Assembly (NCBI RefSeq): GCF_010078235.1
Contig: NZ_JAABOS010000005.1
Span: forward strand, 62,001-126,000
DNA: 64,000 nt
Reading direction: 5' to 3'
From: Cognatundibacterium crateris
GTDB taxonomy: Bacteria; Pseudomonadota; Gammaproteobacteria; Burkholderiales; Burkholderiaceae_D
The notes under the pieces were generated by a model, which was not told the DNA's origin, ran no database searches, and saw only the letters and a list, made by a program, of their open reading frames with translations. This document shows positions 55,236 through 64,000 of this stretch, piece after piece. Numbering within the stretch: position 1 is the first letter of the stretch; every line of letters starts with the position of its first letter. The position numbers and the translations under genes are program-made.

Positions 55236-57404
55236 TCAGACCCGCAAAAATTCTTCTTTGTTCCCCAGCCAGCGTTCCAGATGGGCGGCGACGGTGACCG
55301 GGTCGTGTTTGAGTAATTCCTGCGCCAGATTGCGCGCTTTTTCTACCAGCCACTGATCTGTTTCCAGATTCGCGAAGCGTAACATCGCCTCGCCGGATTG
55401 GCGTGCACCAAGGAATTCACCGGGGCCGCGCAATTCCAGATCTTTTCTGGCGATTTCAAAGCCATCATTACTCTCACGCATCGTGGCCAGCCGTTGTTTG
55501 GCCGTGCCGCCCAGTGGGCCTTGGTAGAGCAGTAAGCAGACCGAGGCCGCCGCGCCGCGCCCGACCCTGCCACGCAACTGATGTAATTGCGACAGACCGA
55601 AGCGTTCGGCATGCTCTATCACCATCAGACTCGCATTCGGCACGTCGACCCCGACCTCAATCACCGTAGTGGCAACCAGTACCTGGCTGCGCTGGTGGAT
55701 GAAATCATCCATCACAGTTTGTTTTTCAGCCGGTTTCAGACGTCCATGCACCAGGCCGACCTGTATGCCGGGTAAGGCGGCTGCCAGCATCATATGAGTA
55801 TCAGTCGCTGTTTGTAATTGCAGGGTTTCCGACTCTTCGATCAATGGGCAAACCCAGTAGACTTGCTTACCTTCCTGTGCTGCCGCATGGACTCGGGCGA
55901 TCACTTCATCACGACGGTTCTGGTCGATCACGCGTGTCACGATAGGGGTGCGGCCGGGCGGCAGCTCATCAATCACGGAGACTTCCAGATCCGCAAAATA
56001 CGTCATCGCCAGCGTACGCGGGATAGGCGTGGCGGACATCATCAGCTGATGCGGTACTTTGCCGGCCACGGCCTTGTTCGCCAGATTCAGCCGCTGGCCC
56101 ACGCCAAAGCGATGCTGCTCATCGACCAGCACCAGTCCCAGATTCGCGAACTGCACGCTGTCCTGGATCAGCGCATGCGTGCCTATCACCAGCTGTGCTT
56201 CGCCGGAACTGATCATGGCATTGGCCTGATCTTTTTCTTTCTTTTTCAGGCTGCCGGTCAGCCAGGCAGTTTTCACCCCCAGCGGTTCCAGCCAGGCAGC
56301 GATTTTGCGGAAATGTTGTTCAGCCAGAATTTCAGTCGGCGCCATCAATGCCGCCTGAAAGCCATTGTCTATCGCCTGCGCTGCCGCGAGTGCTGCAACG
56401 ATGGTTTTGCCGCTGCCTACATCGCCTTGCAATAAGCGCTGCATAGGATAGTCCTGGCGCAGATCGGCGCGGATTTCTGCCAATACTTTTTCCTGCGCCC
56501 CAGTCAGTGCAAACGGCAGATTAATCAGAAAAGCATTGCTGAGTTCACCCACCACGGGCATCGCCGGTGCGCCTTTGCTGCGTCTTGTCAGCTGGGCACG
56601 CTTGAGCGAGAGTTGTTGTGCCAGCAGTTCATCGAACTTCATGCGCAGCCAGGCCGGGTGTTCGTGCTCCATCAGACTGTGCTGATCGATATCGGGCGGC
56701 GGGTGATGCAGGGTGCGGACGGCAGTTTCAAAGCCACATAATTGCAGGCTGGCCAGCCGCGCTGCGGACAAGGTGTCGCGCCAGTGTACGCGTTCTATTG
56801 CATTGCTGATGGCCTTACGCAGCAAGGCTTGCGGCACACCTTCACCCGATGGATAAACTGGCGTCAGCGCATTCGGCAGTGGCGCGCCTTCATTCACGAT
56901 TTTATAGTTAGGATGCACCAGTTCCGCACCCAGGAAGCCATGCCTGAGTTCGCCGCGTGCACGCACCCTGGTACCTGTCGCTAGCTGCTTGGTCTGGCTG
57001 CCGTAAAAATTCAGAAAGCGCAGCGTGACCTGATCGCTGTCATCGCTGAGGGTGACCACCAGTTGCCGCCTTGGCCGGTATTGCACATCTGCGGCTGTGA
57101 CCACGCCTTCGATTTGCACCTGGCTGCCGCCGCGCAGACTGGCTTCGCGCATACTCAGGATCTGGGTTTCATCCTCATAACGCATAGGTAAATGCAGGAT
57201 AAAATCCATGTCTTTACGTAAGCCCAGCCTGGCCAGCTTATCACTTGCTTTAACAGGGGCTTTGGCGGTTTTTTTTGTATTGGTTTTCGTGCGGGCTGAT
57301 GTCTGTGCCGACTCGCTGGCGTCGCTTTCCATAGCGTTCTCCGCTGCGGGCGCTGCCGTAGTCAGGGCAATCTCATCCTGTGCATTTGGGTGTTCCGCTG
57401 CCAT
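55236..57404 (-). CDS. recG: ATP-dependent DNA helicase RecG
   Basis: RecG rewinds stalled replication forks and branch-migrates Holliday junctions. The 722-aa protein has an N-terminal wedge (OB-fold) region, then Walker A GDVGSGKT, the DEQHRFG helicase motif II, SATPIPRT (motif III) and QLRGRVGRG (motif VI). A Lys/Ala-rich N-terminal extension of about 45 residues precedes the conserved part; it is common in this group, but a later start remains possible. It is divergent from queA. Confidence 0.95.
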   Translation of the reverse strand: MAAEHPNAQDEIALTTAAPAAENAMESDASESAQTSARTKTNTKKTAKAPVKASDKLARLGLRKDMDFILHLPMRYEDETQILSMREASLRGGSQVQIEGVVTAADVQYRPRRQLVVTLSDDSDQVTLRFLNFYGSQTKQLATGTRVRARGELRHGFLGAELVHPNYKIVNEGAPLPNALTPVYPSGEGVPQALLRKAISNAIERVHWRDTLSAARLASLQLCGFETAVRTLHHPPPDIDQHSLMEHEHPAWLRMKFDELLAQQLSLKRAQLTRRSKGAPAMPVVGELSNAFLINLPFALTGAQEKVLAEIRADLRQDYPMQRLLQGDVGSGKTIVAALAAAQAIDNGFQAALMAPTEILAEQHFRKIAAWLEPLGVKTAWLTGSLKKKEKDQANAMISSGEAQLVIGTHALIQDSVQFANLGLVLVDEQHRFGVGQRLNLANKAVAGKVPHQLMMSATPIPRTLAMTYFADLEVSVIDELPPGRTPIVTRVIDQNRRDEVIARVHAAAQEGKQVYWVCPLIEESETLQLQTATDTHMMLAAALPGIQVGLVHGRLKPAEKQTVMDDFIHQRSQVLVATTVIEVGVDVPNASLMVIEHAERFGLSQLHQLRGRVGRGAAASVCLLLYQGPLGGTAKQRLATMRESNDGFEIARKDLELRGPGEFLGARQSGEAMLRFANLETDQWLVEKARNLAQELLKHDPVTVAAHLERWLGNKEEFLRV

Positions 57405-57592
57405 GGGTGTAAAATGGTGGGTTTTGCCGTCGGCTTTGCCTGGTCGGTTATAAACAAGTTTGCTAAAAAATCAGCATACCGCATGTGCACTTTCCCCTGA
57501 GTTTATGCTGAGGGGCAGGTTGTTGTGCTTTATTTTACTGATTTTTTATACAGTGCGCAGCATTTTGTTCCATTTGATACGGTTTCCCGAGC

Positions 57593-59768
<2,176 letters not shown>

Positions 59769-60128
59769 GCCAGCGGCCTAAAGTAGCAAACCTGCCTGCT
59801 TAGATGCTGAAATGTGCAGCGAAAGGCAGGAAAGGGTAGTAAAAAGCAGGAAAATGCAGGAAAAAGCAGTTTTTACGATAGCCGGTGCTAGAATGTGGCG
59901 CTTTGCCAATTGAAAAACCGGCTTTTGGCACCAGATGCGGGGTTGCGGGAAATTGTCCTCGCGAGTTGGCTTGCGCAGTGCGCGTAGCCGGTTCATCAGC
60001 CTGAGCCAGCTTCCCGTCTGACAGGTTTTGCCATCCTGCTTATCTGGAATTGCAACGAAAACAGTATGTCGGTTTGATTGTCGGTTTGATCACATACTGT
60101 GGATTATTACAACGATTGGAGTCTGAAC
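59769..60128. other. 360-base region between tgt and yajC
   Basis: The first 110 bases carry a string of short GCAGGAAA-like repeats on the plus strand. A GC hairpin (GGCT..GCGC..GCGC..AGCC) lies at 59968-59989. Near the end, the repeat structure 60061-60100 precedes yajC. No open frame was found. I saw no clear promoter, though yajC probably has one here. Confidence 0.5.
60061..60100. repeat. Inverted repeat enclosing a 12-bp tandem repeat, upstream of yajC
   Basis: ACAGTATGT (60061-60069) and ACATACTGT (60092-60100) are exact inverted arms. Between and overlapping them, TGTCGGTTTGAT occurs twice in tandem (60067-60078 and 60079-60090). The right arm ends 28 bases before the yajC start. Confidence 0.85.
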
Positions 60129-60452
60129 GTGTTTATTTCTAACGCTTACGCGCAAACTGCGGGTGCAGGTGTCGATGGTGGTCTGATGAGTTTCTTGCCA
60201 CTGGTGTTGATGTTTGTGGTGCTGTATTTCCTGATGATACGTCCACAGATGAAGCGTCAGAAAGAACAGAAATCCATGATGGATGCGCTGGCAAAGAACG
60301 ATGAAGTCGTGACCGCCGGTGGCATACTGGGTCGTGTGACCAAGGTGAACGAAAGCTATGTCACGCTGGAAGTCGCTAACGGTACCGAAGTCGTCGTGCA
60401 GAAAATCGCGATTTCGACTTTGCTGCCAAAAGGCACAATCAAGGCGATTTAA
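60129..60452 (+). CDS. yajC: Sec translocase accessory subunit YajC
   Basis: YajC is the small single-pass inner membrane partner of SecDF. The 107-aa protein starts FISNAYAQTAG, then one membrane helix (about 20-38) and the RPQMKRQKEQKSMMDALAKNDEVVTAGGILG segment. The start is GTG at 60129: GGAG lies 7 bases before it and the family start matches, while the longer upstream frame is leader. It heads the yajC-secD-secF operon. Confidence 0.93.
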   Translation: MFISNAYAQTAGAGVDGGLMSFLPLVLMFVVLYFLMIRPQMKRQKEQKSMMDALAKNDEVVTAGGILGRVTKVNESYVTLEVANGTEVVVQKIAISTLLPKGTIKAI

Positions 60453-60466
60453 GCTCATCATACAGG

Positions 60467-60499
60467 CAACGCAGTCCATATTTATTGTGGACTGCGTTG
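60467..60499 (+). other. Strong hairpin between yajC and secD
   Basis: CAACGCAGTCCA and TGGACTGCGTTG form a perfect 12-bp stem with a 9-nt loop, 14 bases after the yajC stop and 30 before the secD start. TGCTTTTC follows. It may attenuate transcription into secD or stabilise the yajC end. Confidence 0.7.
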
Positions 60500-60529
60500 T
60501 GCTTTTCAGCATCCCATTCTTAGATAATT

Positions 60530-62404
60530 ATGAATCGCTATCCACTCTGGAAGTATGTCCTGATCCTGATTGCCCTGCTGTTCGGCGCTTTATACACTGC
60601 GCCTAACTTCTTTGGTGAGTCTCCTGCGGTACAGATCAGCAGCGCCAAGTCGACTGTCAAGATCGATGAAAGCATGAGCAAGCGCGTTGAACAGGTGTTG
60701 CAACAGGCGACACTCAAAGACAGCGGTATTTTTTATGATTTCAACGGCATGCAGGGTTCGGTACGTGCGCGTTTCGCCGATACAGATACTCAGTTCAAGG
60801 CAAAAGATGCACTCGAAAGAGCCTTGAATGCCGATCATAATGATCCTACCTATACCGTCGCATTCAATCTGTTATCGAATACGCCTAAATGGCTGCAAAG
60901 CATCCATGCACTGCCTATGTATCTGGGTCTGGATTTGCGTGGTGGTGTGCACTTCCTGATGCAGGTTGACACCAAGGCAGTCATGAACAAGCGGATACAG
61001 GGTTTGCAATCCACAGTGAAAACCAGCTTGCGTGATAAAGAAATCCGCTACGCGGGTCTGAGCCGCGATGGTGACGTGATTTCTGTTAAGTTCCGTGATG
61101 CTGAAACCCGCAACAAGGCGAAAGCCGTGCTGGCTGATCAGATGCAGGACGTCAGTTTGCAGGATGTGCCAGAGTCGACTGAATTCGAAGTAAAGATCGC
61201 ACTCAAACCGGAAGCATTGAAAGCCGTCATCAGTGAGGGTGTAAAACAGAATATTACGGCTTTGTCCAAGCGCGTGAATGAGCTTGGCGTGGCTGAACCT
61301 ATCATCCAGCAGCAAGGTCCTGACCGCATCGTGGTGCAGTTGCCTGGTGTGCAGGATGTGGCGCGTGCTAAAGAAATTATCGGTCGCACTGCAACGCTTG
61401 AAGTCCGTGTGCTGGATGAAAGTGTACTGGGTGCGGTGGACGAAAATACACCGGCTCCGTTTGGTGCAGAACGCTTCCGTTCTGATCGTAACGGCGAATG
61501 GCTGATGCTGGTTAAAGATCCGGTGGTCACAGGTGATTATATTACCGGCGCTACCGCCAGTTTTGACCAGAATCAGCAGCCAGCGGTATCGGTTGAGCTG
61601 AACGGTGACGGTGGCCGCAAAATGCGCGATGCAACCCGTAGCCGCGTCGGCAAACGCATGGCCATCGTGCTGTTTGAAAAAGGTAAGGGCGAAGTTCTGA
61701 TTGCGCCGACTATCCAGAGTGAACTGGGTTCCCGCTTCAATATTACCGGTATGGGTACCCCTGCAGCAGCAGCCGATCTGGCGCTGTTACTGCGCGCTGG
61801 CTCGCTGGCAGCACCGATGGAAATCATCGAAGAGCGCACCATAGGACCGCAACTGGGCGTGGAAAACATCAAGCAGGGTAAGAATGCCACGCTGTATGGT
61901 TTTGCCGCGATCTCGGTCTTCATGATCGCCTATTACATGCTGTTTGGTTTCTTCAGCGTGCTGGCCTTATCGGTTAACTTGCTGTTGCTGGTGGCGATAC
62001 TGTCGCTGATGCAGGCAACTCTGACCTTACCTGGTATCGCGGCGATTGCGCTGGCGCTGGGTATGGCGATTGATGCCAACGTGCTGATTAATGAACGTAT
62101 TCGTGAAGAGCTGCGTGCTGGCCGTACGCCGCAAAAGGCGATAGAAGAAGGTTTTGCGCATGCCTGGGCAACGATTCTGGATTCCAACGTGACGACCATG
62201 ATCGTCGGTCTGGCCCTGCTGATATTTGGCTCTGGCGCTATCCGTGGTTTCGCCGTGGTGCACTGCCTGGGTATTCTGACCTCGATTTTCTCATCCGTAT
62301 TTGTCTCGCGCGGTGTCGTGAATCTGTGGTACGGACGTAAGAAAAAACTGAGTGCAATTTCTATCGGTCAGATCTGGAAACCCAGCGAAGACGCTGCGAA
62401 GTAA
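60530..62404 (+). CDS. secD: Protein translocase subunit SecD
   Basis: SecD works with SecF to pull proteins through SecYEG using the proton gradient. The 624-aa inner membrane protein has the first helix (MNRYPLWKYVLILIALLFG), GLDLRGGVHFLMQVD, a large periplasmic domain, and five later helices with GIAAIALALGMAIDANVLINERIREE. The family layout of six helices is complete. It is followed by secF after 23 bases. Confidence 0.97.
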   Translation: MNRYPLWKYVLILIALLFGALYTAPNFFGESPAVQISSAKSTVKIDESMSKRVEQVLQQATLKDSGIFYDFNGMQGSVRARFADTDTQFKAKDALERALNADHNDPTYTVAFNLLSNTPKWLQSIHALPMYLGLDLRGGVHFLMQVDTKAVMNKRIQGLQSTVKTSLRDKEIRYAGLSRDGDVISVKFRDAETRNKAKAVLADQMQDVSLQDVPESTEFEVKIALKPEALKAVISEGVKQNITALSKRVNELGVAEPIIQQQGPDRIVVQLPGVQDVARAKEIIGRTATLEVRVLDESVLGAVDENTPAPFGAERFRSDRNGEWLMLVKDPVVTGDYITGATASFDQNQQPAVSVELNGDGGRKMRDATRSRVGKRMAIVLFEKGKGEVLIAPTIQSELGSRFNITGMGTPAAAADLALLLRAGSLAAPMEIIEERTIGPQLGVENIKQGKNATLYGFAAISVFMIAYYMLFGFFSVLALSVNLLLLVAILSLMQATLTLPGIAAIALALGMAIDANVLINERIREELRAGRTPQKAIEEGFAHAWATILDSNVTTMIVGLALLIFGSGAIRGFAVVHCLGILTSIFSSVFVSRGVVNLWYGRKKKLSAISIGQIWKPSEDAAK

Positions 62405-62427
62405 TTTAAAGGACACAGGCATTTATC

Positions 62428-63366
62428 ATGGAATTATTCCGCATTAAAAAAGACATTCCTTTCATGCGCCATGCGCTGATTTTCAATGTCATCTCTGCAC
62501 TGACTTTTGTCGCTGCTGTGTTTTTCCTGGTACAAAAACAACTGCATTTTTCCGTCGAATTCACCGGTGGTACGGTGATGGAAGTGAGCTACACCAAGGC
62601 GGCAGACGTGGACGGCATACGCCGTACCGTCGATAGCCTGGGTTATGTGGATGCTTCGGTGCAGACTTTTGGTAAGGCGCAGGATGTGGTGATCCGCTTA
62701 CCGCTGTCGAAAACCCTGAGTTCCACACAGCAGGCGGATCAGGTCATGGCGGCGCTGGTTGCTAAAGATCCTGATGTCAAAAAGCAGCGTGTAGAACAGG
62801 TCGGTGCCCAGGTTGGTGATGAGCTGGCCCACGATGGTCTGATGGCCTTGTTATTTGTGGTACTGGGCGTGATGGCTTATCTGGCGATACGCTTCGAATG
62901 GAAATTCGCGGTGGCAGCGATCGTCGCGAACTTGCATGACGTGATCATTATTCTGGGCTTCTTCGCTTTCTTCGAATGGGAATTCAACCTGTCCGTGCTG
63001 GCTGCGGTATTAGCAGTGCTGGGTTACTCCGTCAATGAATCGGTGGTTATTTTTGACCGTATCCGCGAGAATTTCCGTAAGCAGCGCAAGATGTCGGTGA
63101 CAGAAGTGATCGACAATGCGATTACCAGCACCATTTCACGTACCATCATCACACACGGAAGCACGCAGATGATGGTGTTGTCCATGCTGTTGATCGGTGG
63201 CCCGACGCTGCACTATTTCGCTATGGCGCTGACCATCGGTATCTGCTTCGGTATTTACTCCTCGGTCTTTGTGGCGGCAGCGATTGCAATGTGGCTGGGT
63301 GTGACCAGAGAAGATCTGATCAAGCCGGTTAAAGAAAAAGACGATACAGACGGTGCCGTTGTATAA
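62428..63366 (+). CDS. secF: Protein translocase subunit SecF
   Basis: SecF is the partner of SecD. The 312-aa protein has six helices, the HFSVEFTGGTVMEVSY start region and the VLGYSVNESVVIFDRIRENFR motif. It ends at a strong terminator, closing the yajC-secD-secF operon. Confidence 0.97.
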   Translation: MELFRIKKDIPFMRHALIFNVISALTFVAAVFFLVQKQLHFSVEFTGGTVMEVSYTKAADVDGIRRTVDSLGYVDASVQTFGKAQDVVIRLPLSKTLSSTQQADQVMAALVAKDPDVKKQRVEQVGAQVGDELAHDGLMALLFVVLGVMAYLAIRFEWKFAVAAIVANLHDVIIILGFFAFFEWEFNLSVLAAVLAVLGYSVNESVVIFDRIRENFRKQRKMSVTEVIDNAITSTISRTIITHGSTQMMVLSMLLIGGPTLHYFAMALTIGICFGIYSSVFVAAAIAMWLGVTREDLIKPVKEKDDTDGAVV

Positions 63367-63404
63367 AACATGTCTTTATCGTGTAACGGAAAGTATCTAC
63401 ACTG

Positions 63405-63430
63405 AAAGCCAGCGGAAACGCTGGCTTTTT
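63405..63430 (+). terminator. Rho-independent terminator after secF
   Basis: AAAGCCAGCG and CGCTGGCTTT form a 10-bp stem with a GAAA tetraloop, followed by TTT. It lies 38 bases after the secF stop. Confidence 0.92.
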
Positions 63431-63438
63431 ATTTGTTA

Positions 63439-63455
63439 GCATACAAAATGTATGC
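63439..63455. promoter_or_regulatory. Operator-like inverted repeat upstream of the RND adaptor gene
   Basis: GCATACA and TGTATGC are exact inverted arms with an AAA spacer. It starts 8 bases after the secF terminator and lies 207 bases before the adaptor start. TetR/AcrR-type repressors of efflux operons bind sites of this style, but none is present in the window. Confidence 0.4.
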
Positions 63456-63662
63456 AAGCCGTGCACTTCAGAGTGAAACATCGGCGAAATGAGCGTTTGA
63501 CGCCACGGTGTTCTTAGCTCGCTAAATCGCCCTGATCCCGTTCGCGAAACCGCTTTTGTTACTTCATTTGCCGGAATTGACCGCAAATCAGCTTAGCTTC
63601 TGCGAACTTTATGTCTCAAAGTCAGTCCTAGCGTCCGCGAAGTAAAAAAAGAATTGAAAAAA

Positions 63663-64000
63663 ATGAGCCAACTGAAAACCATCACACTCGTTGCGGCGAT
63701 CGCCGCTCTGGCCGCAGGCGGCTATTATGCGTACCAGTCATCTGCACCCAAAAATCCTGAAAGCGCCAATACGAAGAACGCTGACGCCAGCGCAAAATCA
63801 TCGGCATCGGCTTCCGCCAGCGCCTTGGCTGGTAAAGGCGATAGCCGCCCGGTCAGTGTCTCTACCATACTGACGCAGAAAAAAGATTTTCCGGTTCGCC
63901 TGCAGGCTAACGGTGTGGTGTCCAGCCTGAACACGGTCGACATCCGGCCACAGATCACCAGCACGGTCACCCGTGTACATATCAAAGAAGGGCAGTTTGT
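63663..64000 (+). CDS. RND efflux periplasmic adaptor subunit, N-terminal part (gene runs off the window)
   Basis: The frame is open to the last base, giving 112 residues. It starts with a signal anchor (MSQLKTITLVAAIAALAAGGYYAY), then a Ser/Ala/Lys-rich linker (about 29-60), then PVSVSTILTQKKDFPVRLQANGV and VVSSLNTVDIRPQITSTVTRVHIKEGQFV, the beginning of the lipoyl-like domain of AcrA/MdtA-type adaptors. The partner transporter and outer membrane channel are presumably downstream, outside the window. The MdtA-like branch seems most likely from the IRPQ segment, not proven. Confidence 0.85.
   Translation, partial: MSQLKTITLVAAIAALAAGGYYAYQSSAPKNPESANTKNADASAKSSASASASALAGKGDSRPVSVSTILTQKKDFPVRLQANGVVSSLNTVDIRPQITSTVTRVHIKEGQF

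Noticed and set aside
59810..59875. String of GCAGGAAA-like short repeats after tgt
   Set aside because: The units vary in length and sequence and have no regular spacer, so this is neither a CRISPR array nor a clean tandem repeat. It is likely a simple purine-rich stretch.

Overview
The window is core chromosome of a betaproteobacterium, most likely order Burkholderiales, family Oxalobacteraceae. I infer an Undibacterium-like member from protein style and moderate GC; this is not proven. Support comes from gene orders typical of that group: fur/bamE divergent with dapB, exbB/exbD-like genes and leuS-lptE-holA-proA next to them; hrcA beside nadK and recN; rplM-rpsI, argC, bactofilin and erpA in a row; pilTU divergent from yggS-proC; and recG divergent from queA-tgt-yajC-secDF. 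No tRNA, rRNA, CRISPR array, prophage or intact insertion sequence was seen.

Layout. 1-1242: end of a dihydroorotase gene, then a PlsC-type acyltransferase. 1326-9925 (mostly minus strand): DUF1631 protein, ACP phosphodiesterase, apaH, hemH, recN, nadK. 10090-12305 (plus): HAD phosphatase, hrcA, orphan receiver protein. 12424-12870 (minus): fur. 12947-23233 (plus): bamE, dapB, ExbB/ExbD pair, leuS, lptE, holA, proA, a HemJ-like membrane protein, a stand-alone RlmL-type methyltransferase. 23389-29884: gabD, Bcr/CflA exporter, a major porin, DUF2782 protein, thrB, BPSS1780-type membrane protein. 29875-30330 (minus): OsmC. 30464-34386: a candidate small RNA, rplM-rpsI, argC, DUF6776 protein, bactofilin, erpA. 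34387-35498: an AT-rich insert with one secreted orphan protein between two copies of the erpA terminator. 35677-39509: glcDEF. 39614-42299 (minus): glutathione peroxidase, pilU, pilT. 42401-46164: yggS, proC, a GT39 glycosyltransferase. 46156-48467 (minus): YqjK/YqjE/YqjD-like trio, ubiA, a small membrane peptide. 48671-49459: XRE regulator. 49432-57404 (minus): patatin with an outer-membrane barrel, GNAT, oxyR, SDR, GNAT, recG. 57593-63366: queA, tgt, yajC, secD, secF. The last 338 bases begin an RND efflux adaptor.

Most genes are housekeeping. Envelope biogenesis is well represented (BamE, LptE, PlsC, SecDF-YajC, porin, ExbBD). So are oxidative and iron stress (OxyR, Fur, OsmC, glutathione peroxidase, ferrochelatase, ErpA) and tRNA/ribosome functions.

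The least ordinary signals lie between genes. They are a promoter-to-terminator unit upstream of rplM that looks like an approximately 100-nt small RNA with an anti-Shine-Dalgarno loop; the duplicated erpA terminator bracketing a foreign-looking gene; a perfect 28-bp palindrome upstream of the GT39 gene; and operator-like inverted repeats upstream of gabD, yajC and the RND adaptor.
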